Counted from the stretch's first letter, positions 13,474 through 26,116 are shown. The stretch is 64,000 nucleotides of DNA from Anarhynchus alexandrinus (GCA_008711295.1 VUYV01000330.1:537241-601240), one strand, 5' to 3'. Notes: generated by a model from the letters alone, not told the origin. Made by a program: numbers and translations.

Positions 13474-13725
13474 TATATAACCCGGGTCAAGCCCGAGCGA
13501 GCAACTCAGCGACTCTCTCTGCCCCTTAAACCTTGGAAGAGGAGCAACCGCAGCCCCTGCTCCGACCCGCTCGTCCCCGGGCTCGGCGGGGCCGGTGCCC
13601 CCGCGCCGCCCCTTTCCCCGCAGCCCCGGCCCAGGGGCGGCTTGTTCCCCTGCCAAGCCGGCCCCGCTCCCGGCCCCGCCACCAGCCGGGGGGCCGCCCA
13701 GCCGCCGGGAGAAGCTGGCTGTCAC
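13474..13725 (+). promoter_or_regulatory. TATA-like box followed by CpG-rich block (possible alternative promoter)
   Basis: TATATAA at 13474-13480 is followed about 30 bp on by a plausible start region (GCAACTCAGCGACTCTC, near 13500-13518). A strongly CpG-rich block follows to about 13725. The orientation is that of TCF4. Known: TCF4 uses many alternative 5' exons. Whether this is one of them, a ncRNA promoter or chance is not decidable from sequence. No coding start joining to exon 7 was identified. Confidence 0.35.
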
Positions 13726-14202
13726 ACAAAGGGGGACCAGCCTCGAGCCAGCTGTTAGCCCTGGTGCCAGGGACGGCGTTCGGGTTGCCATCCTTCGATT
13801 AAAAGCCCCCAAAATTTCATTTAATACACCAAAAGCGTTTTTCTTTTTATTTTTATTTCCCCCTTTTTTTGAAATTTTTTAAATTTTTTCTTATAAAGAC
13901 CAGAGTATTGAAAAGTTCTGAAAAAATAAAGCAGCTACCTGCTGGCTGCTCTGATGAAAACAGGGGCAGGCTGGTTTGTCTGTCAAGGGCAAAAGACAGC
14001 GTGCCCCACGGAGGGCACAAGCTCTATACGTTTCTCGGAGAGCGAGGTGCTTATAGCTACAGGATATACAGCGGACAAGGGCTCATTTATTGCACTGAGG
14101 TTTTTCCTCGGTTAATTTATAATTCAATACAAATTTTGGCTTGATTTCTCTGCTGGAATGAGTCAGGTTTTTAAATTTCAGAGGGTAAAAAAAAAAAAAA
14201 AA

Positions 14203-14203
14203 N
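14203..14203. other. Single unknown base after a poly-A run
   Basis: One N follows about 16 A residues and precedes the 20-bp minisatellite. No duplicated flank is visible here, unlike at 4564 and 26280. It is probably a closed gap of unknown true length. Confidence 0.7.
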
Positions 14204-14222
14204 CTGTCAGAAGTTGGGCGGG

Positions 14223-14326
14223 CGCTGGGAGACCTTCGCTCCCGCTGGGAGACCTTCGCTCCCGCTGGGAGACCTTCGCTCTCACTGGGAGACCTTCGCT
14301 CCCGCTGGGAGACCTTCGCTCCCGCT
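14223..14326 (+). repeat. 20-bp minisatellite, five copies
   Basis: The unit CGCTGGGAGACCTTCGCTCC is repeated five times, with the fourth copy differing by two bases (TCACTGGG), followed by a four-base partial copy. It directly follows the N at 14203. Confidence 0.95.
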
Positions 14327-15279
14327 AGCGAGCGCCCGGCTGGGTCCTGCGCGCCCTCCCGGGACCGCCCCTGTCCTCCCTGCCTCCGGCACCCAAACTT
14401 AACCAAGCATCAGGAAACGTTGAATGCCACAACTATAGACGAAGGCAGAAGTAAACTCTTTCACGATCCTCGTAACGACGCAAATAAAGCCCGCGTCGGC
14501 TGAGGGCACGGCTCTGTTCATCATACGCAGGCAAATGGGGAACTATAAAGTTCAGCCCGTTCTTCGCTTCCTCAGAACTTTCTCCCAAAGATGCTCCAGC
14601 CCCGTGTTCCTCGTGCCCGGTGTGACGTGCACGCCAAATTCTCCTTTCGTTTGTCCTTCTCTGTAGGGGAATGGATCGGGGCTCCCTTCGGGATGCGTTT
14701 GAGACATTGGACATCAGAGGGAACAATCATTAATTTTCAAAAACGCTAGAAATGCGCTAATAAAATAAGAAATAGGTTTAAGCAAAATTGCAGACCTGAC
14801 CAGACCGAAATTCGCAGCCATTAAAATTCCAATCCCTAACACAATGACTTTTCTTTTTCTCCCCCAGGCAGCTTTCCCTTCTTCAGCCTAACCAAGAACT
14901 AAACCTAAACGTAGGGTGGCGGAAACCTGAATTAGAATATTCCGGTTGAACTCATCTCTCAAAAAATATGTCAAACACGAAATCAATGTAAACATTGAAT
15001 TGAAGTCGTTTATAGAAATAGCTTCACTTCCTTTTCTCTGCAGATGGAAAGAGTTGCCTCGTGCCTCTCGTTCTGCCTCCCAGAAAAAAGCCAAGATGCC
15101 CTATCTCCCGGGGCCGGGGAGAAGGGAGCGGGGACTCAGATGCCTTGCGTTTGGGCTTTGGAAGTTGCTTAAATTTTCTACTTAATTTGATTAATTGTTC
15201 AAAGTGCACCATGGCAAGGCAAGTGGCTTCTTTATTGATTGATTGGCAATCCTACGCTGCTTTTATTTTCTGCAGTTAA

Positions 15280-15560
15280 ACAGAAATGCAAACAAAATAT
15301 TTATGAAGCAATCATTTTAGTGTGGCGAAGATAAGCAGCGCTGTTTTTCTAGAGGTATTTAGAGAGCAGAGACTTGAGATTCAGTGTTTGTCAGAAAACA
15401 GGAGCCGCATGTAGTTCTTTCTTTGTCTCTCCTTTGATTGGCATGCATTGTGTCAATTAATTGAAAAAATATATATATATTTACATACACGCTAAGTTAT
15501 CGCCTCCGATAATAATGGAGATGCTTTTTCTGCCTTACCTACAGAGCAAGTGCACACCCG
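15280..15560. promoter_or_regulatory. Candidate conserved non-coding element with TCF/LEF and homeodomain sites
   Basis: Contains CCTTTGAT (TCF/LEF type) at 15431-15438 and, 14 bp on, the perfect palindrome TCAATTAATTGA at 15453-15464. The latter suits a homeodomain dimer. There is no open frame. A short AT run follows at about 15469. Confidence 0.35.
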
Positions 15561-16028
15561 AAAGTTATTCACCAGCCTTTGTAGGTCAACTTCTTCCATG
15601 GAGCTTTGTTTCAATTGTCAGATCGTAAAGCCACGGAAGGGTATAGATCGTGTTGCGCGTTCGCAGGGCTGGTAACAAATGGCACATTTTAGCATTTGGT
15701 CCTCTAGGTAGAAAAAATTAATCAGATGTCTGACAAGATTTGTTATTCGTCTCTATTTCAGGCTCCTTCTTTTTTTTTCTTCTTTTTTTTTTTTGGCTTA
15801 CAACAAATATTACTAACGGGTACTTTTAGGTTTTAAAATATGGACAACAGTACTCCATGCAGTAAAAGACTTGAACGATTAATGCTACCCTTATGCCTCT
15901 TTTGAGTAGTTTTAGCCATGGGGCTTGGCACTGCCACCATTGTCTTTGTGCCAAAAAATATCCGCAGCGGCTGCCGCATTCTAGTACTAGAGGGTTGTCT
16001 CGAAAATTCCGCAGTGAATGCGTCGGGT

Positions 16029-16103
16029 GTCTACATCGCTGTAGACGCTCTCTCTTTTTTAAAACATTTTTTTTTTTAAAAAAAAAAAAAAAAAAGGAGA
16101 GAG
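16029..16103. other. Two adjacent inverted repeats
   Basis: GTCTACA-TCGC-TGTAGAC at 16029-16046 is a perfect 7-bp stem. Immediately after it, CTCTCTC plus a T run at 16049-16071 can pair with the A run plus GGAGAGAG ending at 16103. No tRNA, snoRNA or known SINE head was recognised. Confidence 0.6.
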
Positions 16104-16707
16104 AATCTTTAGCTCTTGCAAACCTCGGAAAACGCACAGTACAGGCTGGGGTGTTCAAGGGACTGAAAATGATGCATAATGTACAGTAAACGTGGAAATT
16201 CAGGAGAAGCTTTTGTATTTGTGAGCACAAATAGTTGCTTAAAGAGCCGACTCTTGCATATTATCAGCACTCTTGCAAATTTTATTATCTGAAACAAATG
16301 TGCCAGTGAATTTTAAGCAGAAAATCAACATCAAGACTGTAGCTAATTTTAAATGGACAGTTTATACAAAAGATATTCCCCCCCCCCCAAAATGAAGTGT
16401 CGTTACAAAAAGTATGATAATTTCATAATTGCAGTTGATAGCGAAAATCTACGTATCTATATCTTTTCCCCGGTTTCTTGACTTTTTCATCAATTTCGGT
16501 TATTTGTTCTTAAGGGAGGAGGCAGATTTCTAGCTGTACGGGGGAACAACGACAACAAATGTAATAAAGTTAAAGGCTTACACCAGCAGAATGAAATGTG
16601 TTCACTCATGATCTCCAAAGCTATCTGTTTGGTGGTAAAAGTGGATGCTATAGATGAAATCTTTACAAGGAGCATAATCCTAAAAAAAAGAAAAAAAAGA
16701 AAAAAAA

Positions 16708-16748
16708 NNNNNNNNNNNNNNNNNNNNNNNNNNNNNNNNNNNNNNNNN
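16708..16748. other. Assembly gap (41 N) in an A-rich tract
   Basis: The gap is flanked on both sides by runs of A with occasional G (16682-16707 and 16749-16774), so a poly-purine microsatellite of unknown length was not resolved. Confidence 0.95.
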
Positions 16749-19129
16749 AAAAAAAAGAAAAAAAAAGAAAAAAAGTCAATCTCCTGCTGGCTGCTGTGCC
16801 GCTTTGGTACCTCACAGACTTCGACAGAGTCCTGGACGAGTGCCCATTGATGTCATGGAAACACTCAAATTACTGAGAATGATTCATGTCTATGCTGTTC
16901 TCTTATCCTCCCCCACACAAATAGAAGTAGATTTTAACCCTGACAACTTGTAATTTGCAGTGGGTTTATTTTTGTATCTGGATAAATATTTTTTAACAAC
17001 TGAAATTAAGATGAGGCTGCCTGTGTCTGATACCATAGAAAAGAAGATTACTGAGACCCAGGCAGCGGCGAGGAGCGCCTTCAAAGTACCTTGTGTGGCT
17101 GCTCGTACTCGGTTCCCCTCGACCCTATTTTTCTGGTTGGGATTTTTTTTGCCATCCCCCCCCCCTCCCCGTCCTCACCGCTCGTTATTTGCATCGACTT
17201 TCTGGCCCTCTTGGGGTGATGGGAAGTAGCACACGTAACTCCAGGCGTGCCGGCAAGACATTTTGTTTTCATATCTCGCCATCGGACTCGCGGATTCGCG
17301 ATTCAAATTTCATTGTCATTTCAATCTTGAATTATTTCTGCGAAAGGCTTCCAGTGCTCCGAACCTGAGGGGGGCCACGGCGCGGGCGATCCATCGGTTT
17401 TGTATAACCAGATACAAGTGCTTTCCAAAGTTATTACGTGTGCAAATGTCCTATGAATTGCAAATACATTTTGGAGGTTCCCGTGTATAAGTGACTACTT
17501 CACGTGGAAAACAACAAAACAAAAAAGCAATCGAGAAACAAAAGCAAGCTCGAGAGTCTTAAATTATGGTGAGGAGAGAGATGATTTTTTTTTTATTGTA
17601 AACCACTCGCAATAGTCAAACTTTATCAATAATACCTCTAAAGGGCAGGCAAACCTAGTCGCCCTGTATTAAAGGAAAGGCTTGTGGAGTCAGAATGTGG
17701 CCGTGCTATTTTGGGAATGATTAAAATTAACTCCATCGTCCTTTGTCTAACGATCTGCCTCACCATGGGTCCTTTATGAAATTCGGATGGCGTTGGGAAA
17801 ACGGAGCACGGCGGAGCCGCGCGTCGCCCAGGCGGTAGCGGTGCCAGCGTGGGGACCCCCACCCCTGCCCGCCTCGCTCGGGGCCCTGCGGGTCCTCGTT
17901 ATTATAGTCTTGATATTTCCAAATGTGGTTAAAGGAGGGTTTTGAACGGCTCCGGTAGGCGGACTGCCACAGCGGCTTTCTTTTTGGTGTAGGGCTGTGG
18001 CCGCAATTCTCTCGTGCGGGGGGTACGCAGCCGCCTGGACGGGGCTTGTAGGTGCAGAGGTGTCCCCGGCGCTGCCGGGAGCCGCGCGCGGAGGGAGCCG
18101 GAGCATCTGGTCCCCGGTAACTGGTCCTGTGTGTTGTGGGTTTTATGCCCCAGCCTGTAATAAAAACTTTAATTTTATGAGTGATTTTTACTGTGTTCTT
18201 GGATGTTTTGTTAGATAATACCTCCCCCCCTCCCGTGATTATCCTCACCATAAGGGTGGTCTTTTAGTGTCAATATGTTTTGTATCAGCCCTCTTGACTG
18301 CTCTTTGTCTCCGGAGCACGTGGTGCGGTGCTGCTCAGCCATGACTTAATGCTTTGCAGAAACCACCTCTTCCCTTCTTGATTTCGCTCGAGTCTGGCCA
18401 TTCAAACCTGAAAGAACCTTTATTTTCCTTTGTAAATATGGCATAACCGTAACCGGTGCTGCAGGGCAGGCTGCTGGATCGGAGTGTTAAAGGCTTCCTG
18501 GGGAAAAAATAATAATAAAAAAACAAAATAAAGGGTCCTTAGGGCTGGCAGAGAGTCTCGGCAGACATTGGGCCCCCGTTCAAGTCCCAGCGCCGCTGGG
18601 GCAGCCCCGGCGTTGGAAGCGGATGGCGCGTTCCCAATCGGTGTCTCGTTCCCAGGTGTAAATGCCACCGTCACCTTGATCACGGGGGAGTTTGCTCCTG
18701 GGAAGGGGAGCGGGGAGCCGCATCCCCAGCAGCTCCGGGGCGAAGCCGGCGGTTTGGGGAGCCGGTGCGGGGCTCGCCGTGTCCCCAGCGCGGCGCTGGG
18801 ACAGGTAGGGTGGGGGTGCTTGGGGGGAGGCACGGAGGAGGGCCGCTCACACCTTCAGCCAGCCAGTGGAAGCCCAGTAAATCCCAGTTCCAGGAAGCGT
18901 GTGGAGCAGCACAGCTGAGATTAGGAAGTTTATTTCGCATCACCATCCTCAGCATGAAAAAGTGTTGATGCCTTTCTGTTGCCTACATGCATTACACAGT
19001 CAGGAGTGCCTATTTTATGTATGTAAATAGCATTAGGAAAATGTGGTGACCGTCATATAAAGCACCTGGACAAGCTATAGATATCTGTTCATTTCTGTTA
19101 TACATCTATTTTTATTTTTTTTTTAACAG

Positions 19130-19194
19130 GTAAAACAGAAAGGGGTTCATACTCATCGTATGGAAGAGATTCGAATTTACAGGGTTGCCACCAG
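19130..19194 (+). CDS. TCF4: TCF4 internal coding exon (human exon 7 equivalent)
   Basis: Seen: a T-rich tract ending in AACAG at 19125-19129 is the acceptor, and the exon ends in CAG followed by donor GTAAGT at 19195. The exon opens with two bases (GT) completing a codon begun upstream (AGT, Ser, if the previous exon ends in A). It then reads 21 full codons, [21 protein letters not shown] minus nothing, ending in phase 0. Known: this matches the TCF4 segment between activation domain 1 and the NLS region. The related E proteins TCF12 and TCF3 differ clearly here. TCF4 binds E-boxes as a dimer in the nucleus, but this exon carries no DNA-binding residues. One position (Asp after Gly-Arg) is Glu in the human protein as I remember it. 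The upstream and downstream introns are both very long, as is usual for TCF4. Confidence 0.93.
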
Positions 19195-20344
19195 GTAAGT
19201 GAAAGTCTGCTCGGCACCGGGGTTGCGATACATACTCTGATAAATGAGGTTTGCTTCTTAAAGTTGCGCGTCGTAGGGAGAGGCTCCATCCCAAACGGCG
19301 ATGGCTGCAGACGCGCGTTTCTCAGAACGGGGCTTAATTAGCCAATGCAGGTTTTAGAGCCCCTGCCTGAGCTTTTCTGGCCAGGCTACCGTTACTGGAG
19401 ACTGAGCACTTGGGTTGACCTAATCCCGCCCTACTCAGAGCTGCCGTGAACTATCGATTATTGTCCCTCGCAACAATGCCGCACTGTTCAGCATGGCGGG
19501 TCCTTCCCGACGGCACAACTTCCCGAATTGCACAAGTGGGAACACACCGCAGAGCTCGTGTCAGCCCCTAGCTTTGGATGGCTACTGCAATAAATTATAG
19601 TTTTCATAGAATCTGTATGATGTTGTGTGAAAACAAGGTTGTATTGAGGGATAAAAATGTCTGTGAAAATATGATTTGTTGTCCCTTTTTGTTTCTGAAT
19701 TGTTTTTGGCTGGAAGTCAAGGCCAGCAGGCTAACAGCAAAGCCGTCTCAAGGGAAGCATGCGTGAGCTAGAAAAATAAGAGTAGTTTAATTAAATAATA
19801 AAATGCCAATGTAATACAAAGGTATAGCATGTGTGTGCCTGTGCCTCTCTGCACTTTGCATTTGCATACTTTTAAGTCTCCAGAGAAAGTCTGAGTCTAA
19901 AAATACTATCAATAGCCAAAAGTCTGTGCTTTGTTTCAAGACAATTGATTTTTTTAAAAGACGCTTTCTTTTTAATTTCAGTAGCAATATTAATCGTGTG
20001 TTTAAATTCATTTTGTTCTTGAAGAGTGCTGGGCTTCCTTTCCTTTTTCTAAGTGCAGTAGCTTCGCACTTTGGAAAACTATTGAAAGAATTTAATAGCC
20101 TTCTTAATATTCAAAGCTTTATACTGTTCAAATCTGCCAAGAAAAAAAAAAAAATCAAAAAACTGGCCAAAATGCATATTATTTCCCTATAGGAAAAGGA
20201 AATACTTGATCCCTTCTTTCCTTTCGTATGTCCGTGTTCGTTAATAATGTGGGGAAACAGTCTATTCTTATGTTGTTGGTTTGGGTTTTTTTTAACACGT
20301 AGTGTAGAAAAATGAAACCGTTTGAGCAATTAGACAGAAATTTC

Positions 20345-20660
20345 TGTTTGCGGTGCGCACGCGTATGCCGTCAGCGGTGCCGGGGGGCCGTGCTCTCGGC
20401 CGGCTGTCGCCGCGTGTCCCTTCCTTCCGCTGCCCTGTGCCTGCCGGGGCGCATCCCGCCCTGCGGACGGACAGACGGACGGGCTGCCGCGGGCTGGGCT
20501 GCCTGCGGGTCTGGTTGGGCGCTGGAGGCAGGGTCGGGGCAGCCGGCGGCTGGCGGTGGTGGCTTCCCCGCGCAGGTGGCCATGGGGTCCCTTGGCCGGC
20601 CGCTTTGTCCCCTCCGCTAAGGGGGCCGGCGGGAGCCCGCGGGGAGGTGAGGTTTCCCTG
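20345..20660. promoter_or_regulatory. CpG-rich block after exon 7
   Basis: CpG-dense block 1.2 kb downstream of exon 7, containing CGGACGGACAGACGGACGGG-like repeats near 20464. Open on several frames but without recognisable protein. A candidate intronic CpG island. Confidence 0.3.
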
Positions 20661-21021
20661 TGCTGGCCAGGTGCCGTCCGCATTGTTTGAGTTTTGGGGA
20701 TGTTTCCCGTGCGAAGTTTCACGCGCTGAGCTTGGCCCAGGAGAGGCGACAAGGGATGGGTGCCCTGCCTTGCCTAAGGCACAGCCACGCGTTTCCTTCT
20801 ACGCGGGACAAACTGGAGGGACACAGAGCCGCTCGCTGGTGAAGGTTTACAGGCCAAGCCTTGAAAGTCAACCTGGTGAAGCACTGAACCTTCACATACC
20901 CAACTCCTGAGTGAGTGGATAACTGACTTACTCATTTCATTTGCAATGACCAGCACAGACAAGTGCAGAAGGTCACACGTGTAACCCTGCCCTCGCCTTA
21001 CCCCAAACTACCGCAGGAGCT

Positions 21022-21063
21022 CTTCATTGATTTTTAGAAGCCCTTCATTGATTTTTAGGAGCC
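21022..21063 (+). repeat. 21-bp tandem duplication
   Basis: CTTCATTGATTTTTAGAAGC is followed at once by CTTCATTGATTTTTAGGAGC, with one difference. It is a small local duplication in intron sequence. Confidence 0.85.
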
Positions 21064-21310
21064 ATTTCTAACTAGTCCTCTGGGCTTTAAAATCCTTGGA
21101 TGCTTTTGCTTTCTCTTGGTAGGAGGTAGCAGGACGTGTTTCTGTCCCCAGTGCTTGCCCAGTGTTGGGGATATTGTCCCCAGCGCATAGTAGCATCTGT
21201 CCAAGGGTGAGCCCCATCTCCTCTGCAGCTCCAGCCTCCTGGACATCCCGCGTGCTGCTCTCTGGGGTCTGCTGCACTCTCACGTTTCATCCTGAAAACG
21301 TACCTTTGCT

Positions 21311-21371
21311 ACAGAATCACAGGATTTTCAGAGTTGGAAGGGACCTCTAGAGATCATCCAGTCCAACTCCC
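21311..21371 (-). mobile_element. CR1 LINE 3'-end fragment (older subfamily)
   Basis: The + strand reads ACAGAATCAC, then GTTGGAAGGGACCTCTAGAGATCATC and the CCAACTCC motif (positions 21335-21370), the reverse complement of a CR1 3' end. Only about 60 bp remain. The sequence differs from the larger CR1 copies in the window, which use AAGGACCTTGAAGATC, so it belongs to another subfamily. Confidence 0.85.
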
Positions 21372-24300
21372 ATTGCATTTTGCTTGTAGTTTTTCCTTCA
21401 GTCTTACTGTGTTGGAATGATCTCGTGATGCTCCAAGTGAGTTAGAAATTGTTTCCGAGTTCAAAACAGCATCGCGCCTAAATAAGTTCGATGGTGTGTG
21501 GACTCTTACTGCCACTCGTCCGGTGGCCTCTGTGTGCACACCCCTATCTGTGAATTGCTGCAGGGCACAGATGTGTGTTTTCTTTAATTCGGGAGTAAAA
21601 AGTTAATCTTGGAAATGAAGAGCAGAGGTGCAGCTGTAGGCTTGAGAGGACAATTTGCCATAAACAGCTCATTTTTTCTTAAGCATCCTCGGTTTTCTCT
21701 CCCAGCCGAAGTCAGGTGGCATTTTGCAGAGGCTCTCGGTGGTAGTGGAGAGTGACCCGGTTCCAAATGCCGCAGCGCCAACTGAGGGGGAGCTGCCTGG
21801 GTGTGGGGTACTGCAGCGTCCCCGCGGCGCCGGGAGCGCGGAGGGGCAGCGGCAGCTTGGATTGATCCCCCAGCCGGCCCCGCTCGCCCCGTGCCACCGC
21901 CTGGCCTGGCCTCTTCTCGGCCAAGTGACAGATCAGCAAACAGCTGAAACCCCCCGCGGGGAACCGCCGGGTAATTGCCGTAACGAGGACGGTTGCCTGC
22001 AGAAACAGGCAGCGCCGTTTCCCCCTCGTCTCTTCATGCAGCACCAACCACCTGCAGTAGGAGTCCGCGCGCCGCTCCTGCTCGCCAGACTTCTCTTCTG
22101 GTCCAGAACACGGGAGAGGACAAACCTAAAAGTGCCAACGAGCTCCAGCCTTTCGGCGAGCTCCTTCGTATGGCGTGAAAAAGAGGAGAAGCCCCAGTGG
22201 GCAGTGCAAACCGGGGAGATGCTGAGCGCCGCAGCGCCGCTGCCTGTCCTCTGTGCCGGGGAATACGGTCTGACACGATACCAGGAGAAAAACATTTATC
22301 CCAGTAAACAAGCCAATGGCTGTGGGTGTAGTATGCGAATTAACGCATTTTTCCCCCGAATGATAGCGTTGAATAATTATTTTTTACACTTCGGTGGACC
22401 AGTTCTGGAGTCTCCTCAGGGTTCCGTTGGTACAGACACGATCAGCTCTCTGGATGGGTCCCTGATTGTATCTACGTGGCGGTGCCCTGTGGTTGCGTAG
22501 GGCCAATGAAGAACTCGTGGAGAAAACCCTACCTACCCCCTCTCCCTTCCTCTGGTTTCATTCGTGAAACTTTGAGGAACGTTAGGAAGATAATACAATA
22601 AAAGTGCAAATAGTAAAAATCCAATCCATGGAATAGGGTCTTTCTTTTTACGGCGTGCATCCGCTTTCTTGAAGTATAATGGAAAAATGGATGAAGCAGC
22701 TGACCAGTGCCCAGCCAGGAAGGAGAAAAAATATTTCTAAAATAAGAATCTCTCGAATTCCTGAAAGGTACAGAAGGAATAATGCTTAATGCCGAGGCTG
22801 GACCATCTGTTGTCTGTTCTCCAGGCTGCAGAACTATCAGGATCCACCAAATTATTAACAAGCATGAACCTTCAGGCTTAAAAGAAAATTAAAAGCTACA
22901 AGCCTATTGCAAGATTTCTAGGATGTGCTTTCGCACGTATTGAGAAAGATTAGCTTATCTAGACAGAAGATATTGAAGAAAACTTGGTGAATTCCAAAGG
23001 AAATATTGGTGGTGATATTGCGGCGCGTTGAGAATCCCCCGAAGCCGTGGGTTATCCGGGGGACTGGAGTAGCGGCAGGAGCTGCGTGAGCTCCTTTTTT
23101 CCTAAACCCAGGAGGAACGTGCAGATTTTGTTGATTTCTGAAAGGTAAATTGCTACCTCCAGATGTGATGCATTGCTCTCTGTAGATGAGTTCCTGGAAC
23201 AATTAAGGAAAACTAAATACCTAACGATATTGAACTTGCTACCTATTAATCTTCTGGTAGGAAAAAAACCACCAACCTCTCTTCACACAAATAGCAGCAG
23301 TGATCTGAGGTTTCATCCCCGCGCTGTGTTCACACCAATGAGAGAAGAGGTCAGACACACAGCAACCCATTTGCTTCGAGATGATTTTTATTTCCGAGCC
23401 TAGGGCCCAATTGGGCTCTCACTGAAAACCATCACAAATACAACACTGATTACAGTGGGAATGGCAGAAAGCTTATCTTGGGAACTATTTAATTCCATTA
23501 GAGAGAAGTCATCTAAGAAACATGTACCGAAGTTGTTGTCAAGACACTTTTGAAACACTGGCTTCATTGAAGTTAATGACAAAAATCTCATTTCATTCAG
23601 CGAAGTCAGGATTCGGCATGTTGTCTTAATTCTGTGCTACTTACCATTTCCCCAAAGATCAATTTTTTTTTGTATTGTGCTGGTTTTGGGGGGATTAGCA
23701 AAGCAGTAGTATTAAAAAAAAAAACAAACCAAAAAACATTACCTACTTGATTTCTGTAACTTTGCTCTGGTTTCCTGTGGTAGTCGGTATTATTGGTTGG
23801 GCCCTCAGATGCGAGTGAGGGTCTGCCTGAGAGCAATGCATCTGCTGCTTTATTCCAAGAGCTTCGTGTCAATCAGCGCTGTACCGAGGTGAAGGCAGAA
23901 GGAGCTGGAAGGAGTGATTGGGTGGGTAGACCTGGTAGCCATCGGCCGCTCGGCTCCATCGGGGCTCGCAGAGCCGCGGCCGGTGCGAGGGTGGGAGCGA
24001 GAGAATCTGGGCACGCCAAATACTGTTGTTGGGCTGATGGTACCGCGTGCTGCCTACAGCAGCGTGGCTCCACCGGCCGGTTCATACTCGATGAGACTGA
24101 CTTTGAGTAAGCCGGAGCGATTGCGCTTTTCTGAGCAATAGTTAATTCAAAAAAGCAATGAATAAAGCGAACTGTAAAATGAGCTCGATGGCCAGAAAAC
24201 AGCCACCGTAGATTTCCAAGGCAACGCGCGAGATTGTATGTGGGAATAAATTAGGCAGTCCTTTGAAAATTTGGATTAGGCCTTTTTGGCAAATGCATGG

Positions 24301-26116
24301 TAACAGATACTTAGCTTTTAAGGTGTTTTAACTTAAAGCAAAATCCCCAAATCCTAAGATGACTTGTTTTTACTACTAAGCCTTTTAGAAATTGAGTCTA
24401 AATGTTGGTTTTGGATGTACTAATTTACTCGATGTTCAAGAAATACTCTCGGAGGCCAGTTGGAACCATCCCGCTGTTCAAAGCCGCCTCTGGAATGAAG
24501 TGTTAAGGTAGAAGCTAGTGGAGCTGCACAACCTCAGCCAGCTTTTTCTTCTTGCCCCCTTTTTTTTTTTTAAATAAAACACAACTGCTACCAAAATATA
24601 AGAAACTTTATCCAGATTGAGCTCCTATCTGCTAGCCTTCAGCTTGATTCAAGATACCATGGTGGAGAGAAAGGCCAGCCCCGGAATGACACAGGCATGA
24701 CGTTTCACGTTGGGTTTATCGCAGCGTTAGAGGCTGCAACAAAATGGCTCCTTCGTGCATTTACAATGCTGTAGGCATCCGAGGACTTTCCAGGGTTTCC
24801 TGAGGGACCGTATCGGTAGCAATTTATCGAAGGAACCCAGATCAGAAAGGAGTAGGCTCTGAGATCGTGGGAAGTCAGAGGGATGCAACCGGCAGGACAG
24901 ATTTTCTGCAGAGAGCATCTCTGCACTGCAACGCGACGTGTATCATTTATCTTGCCTCTTCTCTGTCTCCCTTTCAATACTTTTCCCCGACTCCTCCCTT
25001 CCTCCCTGCTTGCCTGCGCTCCCTTCTCTCACTCGGAGCCCTCCAGCCCACCCCGGCCCTCTGGAAGCGGTGCTGCGGCTTTCCCAGAGGCTCGCGGCGC
25101 GGGGCACGGCGGGCTGCCGCGGCGAGTGAAGGCGCCAGTTCTGCCTTCTAGAAACTCAATTAAAAGCTCACGCAGACCCAACCGGAGTTCAGCCTTCTCG
25201 TGGCTGCTAATGTTTTCCTGTATCCTCTCCGCTTGGATCTGCCTCCAAATATTTGTTGGATGTTGCAGCCTCTTTACAGGCACGACCCGCTCTTCCCTGC
25301 CGGCCCTCCTCCTGCGTGGTGGGGCATCCTCTCTCCCATCTCTCCCATCTTTTCTTGCTCCCCTCTCCCTCTGTGATGGGTGAGAGGAGCCTCTGGCACA
25401 TGCCGGGGCTTGTGGTCCCCTCTCCGTTCAGCTGGAACAGCCCAGGTGCTTTCTCTGAAGGTTTTCTTATGATACATGTGGTGTTTTAGCCACTCTGTGT
25501 CACAGAGGGGGGACGTCATTGGGTTTTTCTCCTTGAACGGACGGCGACACACTCCCCGCTCCCCCCCTGTCCCATCCCTTTCTGTCCCCCACCTCCAACA
25601 GCACTCTGAAGGCTTCCCATGGAGGAAGGCAAGGAAAGCACTGGGTTTGAATTTTGGAATGTTTGTGGTTCAGTGAGCGTAGTGAAGGGGGGGGGATATG
25701 ACACACCTTTTTGACAGAGATTTTTGTATAGAAGTGACAGAAGTATTGCTGGAAAACTTGAAACTGAGTGTAATGGAAATGAAAGACTGGGGCGGGTTCT
25801 GCAGCAAGTGCACGCGGATTAGCTCAGCCCGCCTGCCCGTGGCCGCCCCTCTGGGTGTCCGGGAAGGCTGGAAAGCCCTGCGGAACGCTGCTCTTCTCAC
25901 GCTGAGAAGGGAACGGACAGAAATAGCTATTGCCCATTTTCTTTTTTCTTCCGCAAGTGCCGGGGCTTCCTTTTTCTGCTGTGAATTATTGAATAGTTGC
26001 ACCATCCCTAGTTGTACGAAGGGGAGTCTGGCAAAGACAGAAGGGGCAAAAAAAACCCCAGGAGGGATTATCTTTTTATCTGATACATACTTTTAAAAGG
26101 TCCTTCTTCAGTGCTT

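Larger units (their letters stand above)
1..19129 (+). other. TCF4: TCF4 intron upstream of exon 7 (3' part)
   Basis: No exon with TCF4 homology and no independent gene was recognised here. The preceding TCF4 exons (the Gly/Ser-rich segment before exon 7) must lie upstream of the window. The stretch mixes A/T-rich blocks that resemble conserved non-coding elements (start of window, 10370-10640, 11950-12300, 15280-15560) with CpG-rich blocks (about 690-1090, 2110-2275, 5925-6190, 13545-13725). It also contains a 20-bp minisatellite at 14223 and a probable assembly duplication at 4269-4870. No CR1 copy was recognised in this intron part. Open frames here have no recognisable domains and change frame and strand freely. 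Confidence 0.85.

Noticed and set aside
21724..22500. 258-codon open frame on the + strand
   Set aside because: No recognisable domain, low-complexity Ala/Pro/Arg composition and equally long overlapping frames on the - strand. It fits a chance frame in CpG-rich intron.
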